From assembly GCA_026387775.1 (NCBI GenBank), contig JAPLLC010000086.1, forward strand, positions 1-48,565: a stretch of DNA of 48,565 nucleotides. The letters run 5' to 3'. The notes beneath the pieces were generated by a model. The model saw only the letters and a list, made by a program, of their open reading frames with translations, did no database searches and had not been told where the DNA came from. Position 1 is the first letter of the stretch; each line of letters starts with the position of its first letter. This stretch comes from Candidatus Methylomirabilota bacterium (GTDB lineage Bacteria; Methylomirabilota; Methylomirabilia; Methylomirabilales; 2-02-FULL-66-22). This document shows positions 7,751-17,739 of this stretch, piece by piece. The position numbers and the translations under genes were made by a program.

Positions 7751-8714
7751 CCTCGCGGTCCGGGTCGAGAGTCTCGAGCGCCGCTTCGGCGACTTCGTCG
7801 CCGTGGACCGCGTCTCGTTCGAGGTTCCCGTGGGAGAGATCTTTGGGTTTCTGGGGCCCAACGGGGCCGGGAAGTCCACAACCATCCGGATGCTCACGGG
7901 CCTGCTCTCCCCGACCGGTGGATCCGGCTGGGTCGGCGGGTTTGACATCCGGACCCAGGGCGAATCCATCAAGGAGATCATCGGCTACATGTCCCAGAAG
8001 TTCTCGCTCTACGAGGACCTCACCGTCGAGCAGAACCTGGACTTCTACGGGGGCATCTACCGCATCCCCAAGGAGAGGAAGGCCGCACGCAAGACGTGGG
8101 CGCTCAAGATGGCGGGACTGGTGGGGCGAGAGCAGAGCCTCACGCGCGACCTGGCCGGCGGCTGGCGGCAGCGGCTGGCCCTCGGCGCCGCCATCCTGCA
8201 CGAGCCGCGGATCCTCTTTCTGGATGAGCCCACCTCGGGCGTGGATCCGATCTCGCGGCGGAATTTCTGGGATCTGATCCGGAGTCTCTCGCGCCAGGGC
8301 GTCACCGTGTTTGTCACGACCCACTACATGGACGAGGCCGAGTACTGCGACCGATTGGCCCTCATCTACCGGGGGCGCATGATCGCCCTGGGGACGGCGG
8401 CCCAGCTCAAGCGCGAGCACATGCCGGACGACGTGCTTGAAGTGGCGGTGGACCGACCCGTGGAGGCCCTGGAAATCGCCCCGCGAGTCCCGGGCGTGCG
8501 CGAGGCCGCGCTCTTCGGCGCCCTCCTCCATGTGGTCGTCTCGGATGCTGCGGTGGCCGCCCCCGCCGTGCGGGGTGCACTGGAGGCAGCCGGCCTCCGG
8601 GTCGAGCACGTGGAGAAGATCCCCCCTTCGCTGGAGGACGTGTTCGTATCCCTCATCGAGGCCGAGGACCGACGGCGAGAGCCGAAAACCGAGAGCCGAG
8701 AGCCGAGAGCCTAG
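7734..8714 (+). CDS. ABC transporter ATPase (YbhF C-terminal-half type)
   Basis: Second nucleotide-binding subunit, 326 residues from the ATG at 7734, which lies inside the end of the previous gene (17-bp overlap, suggesting coupled translation). Walker A is GPNGAGKST, the Q-loop MSQKFSLY, Walker B ILFLDEPTSGVD, and the switch His is present (TTHYMDEAE). The signature is LAGGW instead of LSGGx. In a heterodimer with the preceding ATPase, one composite site (this Walker A and His with LSGGM from the partner) is canonical and the other is doubly degenerate. The last ~13 codons are a 7-bp tandem repeat giving an Arg/Glu/Ser/Pro tail. Confidence 0.9.
   Translation: MNGRPDLAVRVESLERRFGDFVAVDRVSFEVPVGEIFGFLGPNGAGKSTTIRMLTGLLSPTGGSGWVGGFDIRTQGESIKEIIGYMSQKFSLYEDLTVEQNLDFYGGIYRIPKERKAARKTWALKMAGLVGREQSLTRDLAGGWRQRLALGAAILHEPRILFLDEPTSGVDPISRRNFWDLIRSLSRQGVTVFVTTHYMDEAEYCDRLALIYRGRMIALGTAAQLKREHMPDDVLEVAVDRPVEALEIAPRVPGVREAALFGALLHVVVSDAAVAAPAVRGALEAAGLRVEHVEKIPPSLEDVFVSLIEAEDRRREPKTESREPRA
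8676..8710. repeat. Heptanucleotide tandem repeat (CGAGAGC)5
   Basis: Five consecutive 7-bp units, four identical CGAGAGC and one CGAAAAC, form the end of the second ATPase gene and stop just before its TAG. They encode the low-complexity tail. Confidence 0.8.
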
Positions 8715-8716
8715 AC

Positions 8717-9841
8717 ATGCGCATCGCGCGTTTGCTCGCGGTGACACGCAAAGAGGTGATCCAGATCCGTCGCGATCCGCGAAGCCTCGGGATGGCCTTC
8801 GTCATTCCCATGATCCTGCTGTTCCTATACGGGTACGCCCTCACCCTGGACGTGGATCGCCTGAAGACGATCGTGTACGACCAGGACCAGAGCGCCGCCA
8901 GCCGGGAGTTGCTGGAGCAGTTCACCGCCACCCGCTACTTCACCCGGGTGGCCAGGGCGGAGAACTACCGGGACGTCGAGTGGGCGCTCGATTCCGGTCG
9001 AGCCCAGGTGGCCCTGGTGATCCCCCGAAACTTCGCGCGCGACCTGGCCCTCGGTCGGCGCGTTCCGGTCCAGGCACTCCTGGACGGCAGCGATTCCAAC
9101 ACCGCGACCATCGCCTTGAACTACCTGGAGGGAATCGCCGCGCGCTACTCCACCCGTATCGTCGCGGAGCGGCTCGGTGTCAACCCGCGCGACCTTCCGG
9201 TGGAGGGCCGCCCCCGCGTCTGGTTCAACCCGGAGCTGCAGAGCAAGAACTACATCGTCCCCGGTCTCATCGCGGTGATCATGATGGTGATTGCCGCCCT
9301 TCTTACCTCGCTCACGGTCGCCCGCGAATGGGAGCGGGGTACCATGGAACAGCTCATCGCCACGCCCATCCAGGTGCCCGAGCTGATTCTGGGGAAGCTG
9401 CTTCCCTATGTCGGGATCGGCTTCATCGACGTCGTCCTTTCGGTGCTGGTGGGGACGACGGTCTTTGGGGTGCCCTTCCGGGGTAGCCTGCCGTTACTCC
9501 TCATCCTCTCCCTGGTCTTCCTCCTGGGGGCCCTCGGCCTGGGGATGCTGGTCTCCATCAAGACAAAGTCGCAGATCCTCGCCAGCCAGGCGGCCATGGT
9601 CGTCACCTTTCTTCCCGCCTTCCTGTTGTCGGGGTTCGTCTTCGACATCGCCAACATGCCGGGGTGGCTGCAAGCCATCACGCACGTGGTGCCTGCCCGC
9701 TACTTCGTCACGATCTTGAAGGGCATCTTCCTCAAGGGCGTCGGTCTGCGCGTCCTGGGCGTAGAGGTGCTCTTCCTGGGCCTATTCTCCCTGGTGGTCA
9801 TGACCGCCGCCCACCGGGCTTTTCGGAAGAGTCTGGAGTAG
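8717..9841 (+). CDS. ABC-2 permease (YbhS-like)
   Basis: Membrane subunit, 374 residues, of the ABC-2 type. An N-terminal helix after a cytoplasmic RKEVIQIRRDPRSL segment is followed by a large extracytoplasmic domain (about 45-175). It includes the family motif LLDGSDSNTATIALNY and the WFNPELQSKNYIVPGLIA entry to the second helix. The cytoplasmic EWERGTMEQLIATPI motif and four further helices follow. It starts 2 bp after the previous stop. It is the paralogue of the next gene, and the pair mirrors ybhS-ybhR. It probably exports drugs or lipophilic cations; the substrate is unknown. Confidence 0.9.
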   Translation: MRIARLLAVTRKEVIQIRRDPRSLGMAFVIPMILLFLYGYALTLDVDRLKTIVYDQDQSAASRELLEQFTATRYFTRVARAENYRDVEWALDSGRAQVALVIPRNFARDLALGRRVPVQALLDGSDSNTATIALNYLEGIAARYSTRIVAERLGVNPRDLPVEGRPRVWFNPELQSKNYIVPGLIAVIMMVIAALLTSLTVAREWERGTMEQLIATPIQVPELILGKLLPYVGIGFIDVVLSVLVGTTVFGVPFRGSLPLLLILSLVFLLGALGLGMLVSIKTKSQILASQAAMVVTFLPAFLLSGFVFDIANMPGWLQAITHVVPARYFVTILKGIFLKGVGLRVLGVEVLFLGLFSLVVMTAAHRAFRKSLE

Positions 9842-9849
9842 ATCAAGCC

Positions 9850-11004
9850 ATGTGGGAGCGCCTCAAACAGATGCTCATCAAGGAATTCGTCCAGATCTTC
9901 CGGGATCCCCGGATGAAGGCCGTGATCTTCGGCACGCCGATCATCCAGCTCTTCGTGATCGGCTACGCGGTCACCACCGACGTCACCCAGGTCGCCACCG
10001 CCGTCGCCGACTTCGACCGGACCCAGGAGACCCGGGAGATCACGCGGCGCTTCGAGAGCTCCGGCTACTTCCGCGTCGTCCGATGGGTCGAAAACCCGGA
10101 GGTCTTGAGCGCCCTGATCGACCAAGGGGAGGTGAAGGCTGCCATCCAGTTCGACCCGGGGTTCACTCGTGACCTGGCCCGGGGGCGCACCGCCGTCATC
10201 CAGGTCATCGTGGACGGGACCGACTCCAATACTGCAAGCGTGGTCCTGGACTACGCCAGCCGGATCATCGCTCAGGTCAATCGCGAGAAGCTCCAGGTCT
10301 TGCTTGCCGCGCGCGCGGTGGCCGCGGGCAGGGCCGCCCCGATACCGTCCGGCGCCTTGCCCGGGGTCGAGCTCCGGTCCCGGGCCTGGTTCAATCCGGA
10401 CCTCAGAAGCCGCAACTACTACGTCCCTGGGGTCATCGCCATCCTCATCATGCTGACCCTGATGATGATGACCGCCATGGCCATCGTCCGGGAACGGGAG
10501 ATCGGAACCATGGAGCAGCTCTTGGTCTCGCCCATTCGACCGGCCGAGCTGATCCTGGGGAAGACCCTGCCCTTCGCCCTCATCGGGTTCTTCGACGTCA
10601 TCGTCATCACCACCGTGGCGGTCCTCTGGTTCACCGTGCCGATTCAGGGAAGCCTTGTCCTGCTCTTCGGGGCCACCGCCCTCTTTCTCCTACCGGTCCT
10701 GGGGATCGGCCTTTACATCTCCACCATTTCGAAGACCCAGCAGCAAGCCCTCATGTCCACCTTCTTCTTCTTTCAACCAGCCATGCTGCTCTCCGGCTTC
10801 GCCTTCCCAATCGCCAACATGCCCGAGGCGATCCAATATCTGACGTACCTGAACCCTCTCCGCTACTTCCTCGTCATCATCCGGGGCATCTTCCTGAAGG
10901 GAAATGGATTCGAGATTCTCTGGCCACAGATGCTCGCCCTCCTCCTCCTCGGACTCGGCGTCCTGACGGCCAGCACGCTTCGCTTTCACAAGCGCCTCGG
11001 CTGA
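9850..11004 (+). CDS. ABC-2 permease (YbhR-like)
   Basis: Second permease, 384 residues from the ATG at 9850. It has the same plan as its neighbour: an N-terminal MLIKEFVQIFRDPRMK cytoplasmic entry, TM1, an external domain with VDGTDSNTASVVLDY, WFNPDLRSRNYYVPGVIA, then EREIGTMEQLLVSPI and a C-terminal helix bundle. It is the last gene of the tetR-hlyD-ATPase-ATPase-permease-permease operon, 8 bp after the previous stop. The pair forms a heterodimeric channel by analogy with YbhS/YbhR. Start choice is by alignment with its paralogue; the ribosome-binding site is poor. Confidence 0.9.
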   Translation: MWERLKQMLIKEFVQIFRDPRMKAVIFGTPIIQLFVIGYAVTTDVTQVATAVADFDRTQETREITRRFESSGYFRVVRWVENPEVLSALIDQGEVKAAIQFDPGFTRDLARGRTAVIQVIVDGTDSNTASVVLDYASRIIAQVNREKLQVLLAARAVAAGRAAPIPSGALPGVELRSRAWFNPDLRSRNYYVPGVIAILIMLTLMMMTAMAIVREREIGTMEQLLVSPIRPAELILGKTLPFALIGFFDVIVITTVAVLWFTVPIQGSLVLLFGATALFLLPVLGIGLYISTISKTQQQALMSTFFFFQPAMLLSGFAFPIANMPEAIQYLTYLNPLRYFLVIIRGIFLKGNGFEILWPQMLALLLLGLGVLTASTLRFHKRLG

Positions 11005-11058
11005 GACATTCCGGCGCTCCCGAACGCCCAATCTCCCACACCCCAGCGGGAAATTACC

Positions 11059-11087
11059 TTGACCCTGCCCGCTTGCTCCAGTAGTTT
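11059..11087 (+). promoter_or_regulatory. Promoter of the M16 peptidase gene
   Basis: TTGACC (11059-11064), 17-bp spacer, TAGTTT (11082-11087), 32 bp ahead of the chosen ATG. Confidence 0.45.
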
Positions 11088-11118
11088 TTCCTCGGAACAC
11101 ACCGTTCGGAAAGGGCAC

Positions 11119-13743
11119 ATGAGCAAGAACACCCCCCTGAAGGGTCTCGGCATCGTCCTGGGACTCGTCCTTCTCCTCTCGCGTGTGGCGGGTGCCGCCT
11201 CCACGGAGGGGGATGGGATCCGGGAGGCCGTCCTGCCGAACGGCCTCACAGTCCTCATCAAGGAAGTCCACGCCGCCCCCGTCGTCACCGTCTGGACCTT
11301 CTATCGCGTGGGCTCGCGGAACGAGCGGCTGGGCATCACCGGCATCTCCCACGTCGTCGAGCACATGTTCTTCCGATCCACGGCGACGATGAAGACGGGG
11401 GAGATCGACCGTCTCATCCAGCTCGCCGGCGGTCGCCACAACGCCTTCACGACTCATGACTACACCGCCTATCACATCAGCCTTCCCGGCGATCAACTGG
11501 AGACCGCCCTCAAGATCGAAGCGGACCGGATGATGAGCTGCGCGTTCAATACCGAAGAGCTGAAAACGGAGTTGAAGGTCGTCCTCTCCGAACTGCAGGG
11601 GCGGCTGAACGATCCGGAAGAGGTGCTGGAGGAAACCACGCGGGAGGCGGCCTATCTCATCCACCCCTATCGCTTTCCGATCATCGGGTTACAGGACGAC
11701 GTGCAGTCGCTCGGCAGGGAGATGGTCTGGGACTACTATCAGACCTATTACCAGCCGAGTAACGCCGTGCTGGTCATCGTGGGGGACATCCGGACCGACG
11801 CCGCGCTGGACCTCGTCCGGAAACACTTCGGCGAGCTCTCGAGTCGGCCGCGGCCCGCGCCCAGCATACCCCGCGAACGCCCCCAGAAAGGGGAGCGACG
11901 GGTCGCGGTGAAAGGCCCAGGCACCACCGCCTACATGCAAACCCTCTTCCACGTCCCCCCGGCCGGTCATCCGGATCTCTTTCCACTCGCAGTCCTCGAT
12001 GCGATCCTCACCCAGGGGAAGAGCTCGCGGCTCCACCAGGCGTTGGTCGAGACCGACCTCGTCGCGGGGTTGGCCAGCGATCTGGGCCAGCGGTTGGATC
12101 CGGGCTGGCTCACCTTCTACTTCACGGCGCGGGACGGGGTCCAGCCCGAGCGGATCGAGCGGGCCTTCGCCGAAGCGATCGAGCGAGTGCGGCAAGACGG
12201 GGTGACGGAGCGCGAGATCCAGAAGGCGATCAACCAGGTGCGCACCGAGCTGACGATCACGTACGGCAGCGTGAGCGGGTTGGCGCGGGCCATCGGAAGC
12301 CTGGAGATGACGGTAGGCTACCGGGAAATCGGCCGTTACCTCGACCGGATCCGCCAGGTGACCACGGCCGATGTCCAGCGGGTCGCTCACGAGTATCTGA
12401 CCGCCGACAACCGGACCGTCGGATGGTTCGTCCCCGGCGACACGTCCACCGGAGGCGGGACCCCTCCGGCCGAGGGCCGCGGCGCAGTCCATCGCAGCCC
12501 GGACTCACCCGCATGGATCGAGGCCCGGCCGCAGGCCTCCCCTCAGGGGGCCGGCCCGGCGGAGACCGGTTCGGGCCGCGCCGTGCGGCAGGTGCTCTCG
12601 AACGGCCTCACCCTCATCGTGGCCGAGAATCGAGTGGCGCCTAGCGTCGCCCTCAAAGGCTACCTGCTGGCCGGCCCGGTTCAGGACCCGCCGCGCAAAG
12701 CCGGTCTTGCCACGCTCACCGCCGAACTCGCGACCCGGGGAACTCCCACGCAGAAAGCCGCCGAGCTGGCCGAACGGATGGATTTTCTGGGGGCCTCCGC
12801 CACCATCCAGGCAGAGCAGGAAACGGTGGGAATCACGGCCCAGGCCCTCTCCGAGCATTTCGACGCCGTGCTCGACTACCTGGCGGACTGCCTCCGGAAT
12901 CCCGCGTTCTCGGCCCAGGAGTATGACAAGACCCTCCCCCAGCTCACGGCCCGCCTCGCGCGCGAGGCGGAGGATCCCCGCGACCGAGCCCAGCGGGAGC
13001 TGTTCGCCCGGCTCTATCCGCCGGGTCACCCTCTCCATCGAAATCCGCATGGCACGCTGGAAGACCTCAAGGGTATCGGACGGGAGGATGTGATCCGCTT
13101 CCACGAGAAGCTGTACCGGCCAGAGCGGACCGTCCTGGTCGTGGTCGGCGACATCAGCCCGGAACGGGCGCTTGCCTCCGTCCAGCGTGCGTTCGGCGGC
13201 TGGGCGCGCTCGGAGGAGAGCACCCCGCCCCGCCCGCCGATACCGACCGTGGCCGCCAGCACACGGGCCACGATTCACCTCCCCGGAATATCGGAGGCCA
13301 TCGTCCTGATGGGAGGGAACGGCGTTCCCCGTCACGATCCGGACTACTATGCCGCCTACATGGCGAACCGCATCTTGGGGGTCGGCGACCTGAATAGCCG
13401 GCTCATGAAGGCCCTGCGCCAGCAGGGGGGAATGACGTATGCGGTCTACAGCTATTTCTACCCGGTCCTGGGAGAGCGGCCGTGGGTGGCGTTCCTTCAG
13501 ACGAGCCCCGCGATGGTGGACCGCGCCATCGTCGCGACGATCGCCGAGGCCGATCGGGAGGACCAGATGGGCATTGCCTTCGTCCTGCGCGATACGGAGC
13601 TGTTCAATCTGGGCCTCGACTTTCCCGACCGTTTCCCGGTCGCGATCCGCGCCGTCACGCCCGAACAGGTTCAGACCGCCGCTCGGAAGTTCATCCATCC
13701 GGATCGGCTGGTCCAGATCGTCGTCACCCCGCCCCAGCCCTGA
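11119..13743 (+). CDS. Two-domain M16 family zinc metallopeptidase, exported
   Basis: An 874-residue fusion of two M16 peptidase modules. The ATG at 11119 (ribosome-binding site GGAAAGGG) starts a signal peptide, MSKNTPLKGLGIVLGLVLLL, with likely cleavage near residue 27, so it acts in the periplasm. The first module has the inverted zinc motif HVVEH (78-82) and a later EETTREAAY glutamate region, so it should be active. The second (about 485-874) keeps the M16 fold pattern (LSNGLTLIVAENRVAPSV.., GLATLTAELATRGT) but has no HxxEH, as in the inactive partner of processing-peptidase pairs. It normally degrades peptides. It has its own promoter and no obvious operon partner. Confidence 0.92.
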   Translation: MSKNTPLKGLGIVLGLVLLLSRVAGAASTEGDGIREAVLPNGLTVLIKEVHAAPVVTVWTFYRVGSRNERLGITGISHVVEHMFFRSTATMKTGEIDRLIQLAGGRHNAFTTHDYTAYHISLPGDQLETALKIEADRMMSCAFNTEELKTELKVVLSELQGRLNDPEEVLEETTREAAYLIHPYRFPIIGLQDDVQSLGREMVWDYYQTYYQPSNAVLVIVGDIRTDAALDLVRKHFGELSSRPRPAPSIPRERPQKGERRVAVKGPGTTAYMQTLFHVPPAGHPDLFPLAVLDAILTQGKSSRLHQALVETDLVAGLASDLGQRLDPGWLTFYFTARDGVQPERIERAFAEAIERVRQDGVTEREIQKAINQVRTELTITYGSVSGLARAIGSLEMTVGYREIGRYLDRIRQVTTADVQRVAHEYLTADNRTVGWFVPGDTSTGGGTPPAEGRGAVHRSPDSPAWIEARPQASPQGAGPAETGSGRAVRQVLSNGLTLIVAENRVAPSVALKGYLLAGPVQDPPRKAGLATLTAELATRGTPTQKAAELAERMDFLGASATIQAEQETVGITAQALSEHFDAVLDYLADCLRNPAFSAQEYDKTLPQLTARLAREAEDPRDRAQRELFARLYPPGHPLHRNPHGTLEDLKGIGREDVIRFHEKLYRPERTVLVVVGDISPERALASVQRAFGGWARSEESTPPRPPIPTVAASTRATIHLPGISEAIVLMGGNGVPRHDPDYYAAYMANRILGVGDLNSRLMKALRQQGGMTYAVYSYFYPVLGERPWVAFLQTSPAMVDRAIVATIAEADREDQMGIAFVLRDTELFNLGLDFPDRFPVAIRAVTPEQVQTAARKFIHPDRLVQIVVTPPQP

Positions 13744-13911
13744 GCGGACCGTCACCCCCGGGGCACTCGGCACGTCCATCGGACCGCTCTTCGGTTTTGC
13801 ATTTTCGACTGCCCCCCCGCGGGATCGGCGCTTTCCAACCTCCGACGGTGGAGCGCGCTTCCTTACCATCATGCGCCCGATACCGCACTCTTGAGGGCCC
13901 CGGCGGGCGTG

Positions 13912-13940
13912 TTGACATTCCGGCCGCTGGGTGGTAATCT
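13912..13940 (+). promoter_or_regulatory. Promoter of the zur-znuACB operon
   Basis: TTGACA (13912-13917), 17-bp spacer, TAATCT (13935-13940). The Zur-type operator begins 3 bp downstream, so a bound repressor would cover the start site. Confidence 0.6.
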
Positions 13941-13943
13941 ATT

Positions 13944-13958
13944 TGAGAAAGTTTCTCA
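13944..13958. promoter_or_regulatory. Perfect 7-1-7 palindrome, probable Zur operator
   Basis: TGAGAAA-G-TTTCTCA is an exact inverted repeat with the 7-1-7 geometry of Fur-family operators. It sits between the -10 and the ribosome-binding site of a Fur-family gene. Its sequence differs from the Fur box at 1372 and from known E. coli and Bacillus Zur boxes, so the specificity is inferred from position. Confidence 0.7.
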
Positions 13959-13972
13959 CTTGGAGTTTACGC

Positions 13973-14470
13973 GTGCCTCTTGCTTCATTACATCAGGCTC
14001 TGCGGAATCATGGGTTTAAGCTCACGCGAGCCCGCCGCGCGGTGTTGCAGGTGCTCGGGCAAGCCTCGGTTCACCTCAAGGCCGCCGATCTGCACCGCGA
14101 GGTCCGTGCCATAGATCCCTGCGTCGGCCTGGCGAGTGTGTACCGAACCCTTGATCTCCTCTCTCGCCTCGGCCTTCTCAGGCTCGTGCATACGAATCAT
14201 CGCCACCGCCATTACGCGCAGGCCACCCATGAGCATGCCCACCACCTCCTCTGCAACGACTGTGGCCGCGTGGTGGAATTCTCCGATTGCCAGGCTGAAC
14301 GGCTCATCAAGACCCTGGCGCGGCGCACCCGATTCGTGATCGAAGAGCACAGCATCGAGCTATATGGCCGCTGTCCCGACTGTCGCCGGGCCCTCGACCA
14401 CGGGTCGACGCCCGACCAGGCTCGATCGATTTCCCGCGCACCACGGAAGAGGAAGGTCCGCTGTGCTTAG
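13973..14470 (+). CDS. zur: Zur-like Fur-family regulator
   Basis: 165-residue Fur-family repressor. It has a winged helix with SVYRTLDLLSRLGLL, then a His-rich zinc region (THEHAHHLLC), CNDC, EEHSIELYG and CPDC, giving two CxxC pairs. The GTG at 13973 is chosen because TTGGAG lies 7 bp upstream and the protein then starts at the usual place. It leads a znuA-znuC-znuB operon and overlaps znuA by 8 bp, which strongly suggests a zinc-uptake repressor. A perfect palindrome lies in its promoter. The C-terminal tail is basic (RAPRKRK). It is clearly diverged from the Fur at 1400. Confidence 0.87.
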   Translation: MPLASLHQALRNHGFKLTRARRAVLQVLGQASVHLKAADLHREVRAIDPCVGLASVYRTLDLLSRLGLLRLVHTNHRHRHYAQATHEHAHHLLCNDCGRVVEFSDCQAERLIKTLARRTRFVIEEHSIELYGRCPDCRRALDHGSTPDQARSISRAPRKRKVRCA

Positions 14471-15391
14471 AAGGCTTCCGGCCTCTATGGCAGTTCCACT
14501 TCCCCTCGCCGTATTCCTCGCGGCGCTCCTCGGATCGGCACCGGACTTCGCGCTCGCCGCGAATCCCCTCTCGGTGGTCACCAGCAACACCGTCCTCGCG
14601 GACCTCGTCGCGAATGTCGGCGGGGACAAGGTGCGGGTCCGATCGCTGGCGCCTGCCGGGACCGATCCGCACACCTTTCAGCCGACACCCGACTCCATTC
14701 GGACCCTCTCCCAGGCTCGCGTGGCGTTCTTCAATGGGTCGGGGCTGGAGGAATGGTGGGACAAGACCATCCACAGCGTCAAGAAGCCCGACGTTCCAGT
14801 CATCGAGCTGTCGAAAGGACTCGCCACCATCCGCATGCCCGGTCATAGCCCCGACGGCCAGAGCCACGCCGAGGGGCAGGACCCGCACGTCTGGCTCGAC
14901 CCGAATCTCGTGAAGGCATACGTGGACAAGATCCGCGACGCCTTGAGCCAGGCCGACGGAGCCAATAGCGGTTTCTACGCTGACCGGGCCAAGACCTATC
15001 AGGTGAAGCTGGACGAGTTGGACGCGTGGATTCGCACCGAGGTCGAGAAGATCCCGATTGCGCGGCGCAAGATCGTCACCTTTCACGACGCCTTCCAGTA
15101 CTTCGCCCATCGCTACGGCCTTGCCGTCAAGGGCTTTGTCGTGGTCAGCCCGGGCAAGGAGCCCTCGGCCAAGGCGCTCGCCGAGCTGACGCGCCGTATC
15201 AAGGAGGAGCGGATACCGGCCGTCTTTGCCGAGGCGGATTTCAACGCCAAATTGCTTGAGGTCCTCGCCAAGGATGCCGGCGTGAAGGTCGTCACGAACC
15301 TTTACGACGGCAGCCTGTCGAGCGGGCCGCCCGCCGATACCTACATCAACATGCTGCGGCACAACGTGACCCAAACGGTGAATGCGCTAAG

Positions 15392-15395
<4 letters not shown>
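14463..15395 (+). CDS. znuA: Zinc/manganese ABC transporter substrate-binding protein ZnuA
   Basis: Periplasmic metal-binding protein of cluster A-I, 310 residues. GTG 14463 has GGAAGG 6 bp upstream and gives a signal peptide ending near DFALA. Likely ligands are the histidines in TDPHTFQP, QDPHVWLDP and TFHDAFQYFAHRYGL, plus the acidic residue in NLYDGS. A short His-containing loop (HSPDGQSHAEGQDPH) precedes the second ligand. Such loops mark zinc-specific members, though this one is short, so manganese cannot be fully excluded. It starts within the end of zur and overlaps znuC by four bases, indicating one transcription unit repressed by Zur. Confidence 0.88.
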
Positions 15396-16234
<839 letters not shown>

Positions 16235-16295
16235 CCGATGGCATGGGCATTGGCCACTGGCCATTCCTCGACAAATCTTCGCTCGCAGCCGTGAA

Positions 16296-17129
16296 ATGAT
16301 GGACTTCCTGACGGGACCATGGCAATTCGGCTTCATGGAGCGCGCCCTGGTGGGCGGTATCCTGGTGGGGACGATTTGCGCCGTGATCGGGACCTATGTC
16401 GTGCTGCGCGGGTTGGCCTTCATTGGCGACGCCCTGGCCCACGCCGCCTTCCCCGGGGTCGTGATCGCCTATATGCTGAAGGCCAACATCTACCTGGGTG
16501 CCGCGATCTTCACGGTGGGAACCGCGCTCGGCATCGCCTTCATATCTCGGCGGGCCCGCACAAGCTACGACACGACCATCGGTATCCTGTTCGCCGGGGC
16601 GTTCGCCCTGGGCATCCTGCTCATGAGCACGATCCAGGGCTACACGGCGGATCTCATCAGTTTTCTGTTCGGGAATATCCTGGGGATCTCGACGACGGAT
16701 CTGCTCGTGGTGGGCGTCCTGGCGGGAATCGTGATCCTGACCGTCACCCTGTGTTACAAGGAGTTCCTCCTCCTGTCGTTCGACCCCGTCGTCGCGGAAG
16801 CGATGGGCTACCCGGTGCAGGCGCTGAACTCCCTGCTGCTGACCCTGGTCGCCCTCACGATCGTGATCTCGATCCAGGCCGTCGGAATCGTCCTGGTCGT
16901 TGCCCTGCTGGTGACCCCAAGCGCCACGGCCTATCTCGTGACCGAACGCTTCTTTCGGATGATGCTCCTCGGAACCCTCTTCTCGATTCTGGCGATCGTC
17001 TCCGGCCTCTATCTTTCCTTCTACCTCAACGTCGCCTCCGGCGCCACCATCGTCCTGGTCAGCACCTGCCTCTTCTTTCTGACCCTCGGTGTCCGTCGCC
17101 TGACCCATCCGGCGGCCCCTTCCATCTGA
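16296..17129 (+). CDS. znuB: Zinc ABC transporter permease ZnuB
   Basis: 277-residue ABC-3 family permease with about eight hydrophobic helices. The conserved GTYVVLRGLAFIGDALAHAAFPGV segment lies near the N-terminus, the FGNILGIS loop is present, and the cytoplasmic EAMGYPV coupling motif follows. It lies 61 bp after znuC, the only real gap in the operon; that gap holds no gene. Two adjacent ATGs (16296, 16299) could start it, and no strong ribosome-binding site separates them. It completes the zur-znuA-znuC-znuB unit. Confidence 0.92.
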   Translation: MMDFLTGPWQFGFMERALVGGILVGTICAVIGTYVVLRGLAFIGDALAHAAFPGVVIAYMLKANIYLGAAIFTVGTALGIAFISRRARTSYDTTIGILFAGAFALGILLMSTIQGYTADLISFLFGNILGISTTDLLVVGVLAGIVILTVTLCYKEFLLLSFDPVVAEAMGYPVQALNSLLLTLVALTIVISIQAVGIVLVVALLVTPSATAYLVTERFFRMMLLGTLFSILAIVSGLYLSFYLNVASGATIVLVSTCLFFLTLGVRRLTHPAAPSI

Positions 17130-17340
17130 ACTCTACTGGAGGAGCCGCGGTCCTCACCCACGACGTCACCAGAGTGATGCTCTCCCTCTTCATGCAGCAG
17201 TTCCGCTTCTGCTTCCTCATGCGATAGCGGCTTCTTCCAGGCTCCGGCCGAAGCTCCGGCCATCGGCAAGCGTTGCGCGCGGAGCGTGGAAGAAAAGCCC
17301 CATACGCCGCAACGTCCCCTAATCATCTTCCAGAAGACAG

Positions 17341-17730
17341 CTATGCGGTGATCTCGATGCGGTTGCCGTCGGGGTCGACGATCGCGCTCTCGTAGTACCC
17401 GTCGCCGGTCTGTCGCGGACCGTCCACGACGGGAACCCCTGCCGCCCGCAGGGAGGCGGTCAACTCGTCAACGCGTTCTCTGCTGCCGACCGAGATCGCG
17501 AGGTGGGCATGGCCTGCTTCGTTGGCGTGGACTCGCTGCGGGCAAGCGTGGATGGACGGGGCGCTCATCAACTCAAGGCGGGCGCCGGACTCGAAGGTGA
17601 GGAAGTAGGAGACAAACTGCTTCGCAGGATTCACATATCGCGGGCCGGCCGTGGCTCCGAAGCAGGAGACGAAAAAGGCCCGGAGTCTCTCGATATTCCT
17701 CGTCCAGATGGCCACATGATCGATCTGCAT
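17341..17730 (-). CDS. VOC/glyoxalase-family protein
   Basis: 129-residue vicinal-oxygen-chelate protein with two beta-alpha-beta-beta-beta modules. All four metal ligands of the glyoxalase I pattern are seen: His5 (DHVAI), Glu at LELMS, His in AHLAI and the C-terminal Glu in NRIEITA. It could be a lactoylglutathione lyase, epimerase or dioxygenase-like enzyme; the family does not predict the substrate. It is the last gene of a minus-strand operon, 9 bp after the UroD-like gene. It faces znuB across a 211-bp convergent gap that holds only a short GCTCCGGCC direct repeat (17241, 17253). Confidence 0.85.
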   Translation of the reverse strand: MQIDHVAIWTRNIERLRAFFVSCFGATAGPRYVNPAKQFVSYFLTFESGARLELMSAPSIHACPQRVHANEAGHAHLAISVGSRERVDELTASLRAAGVPVVDGPRQTGDGYYESAIVDPDGNRIEITA

Positions 17731-17739
17731 CGGTCATCC

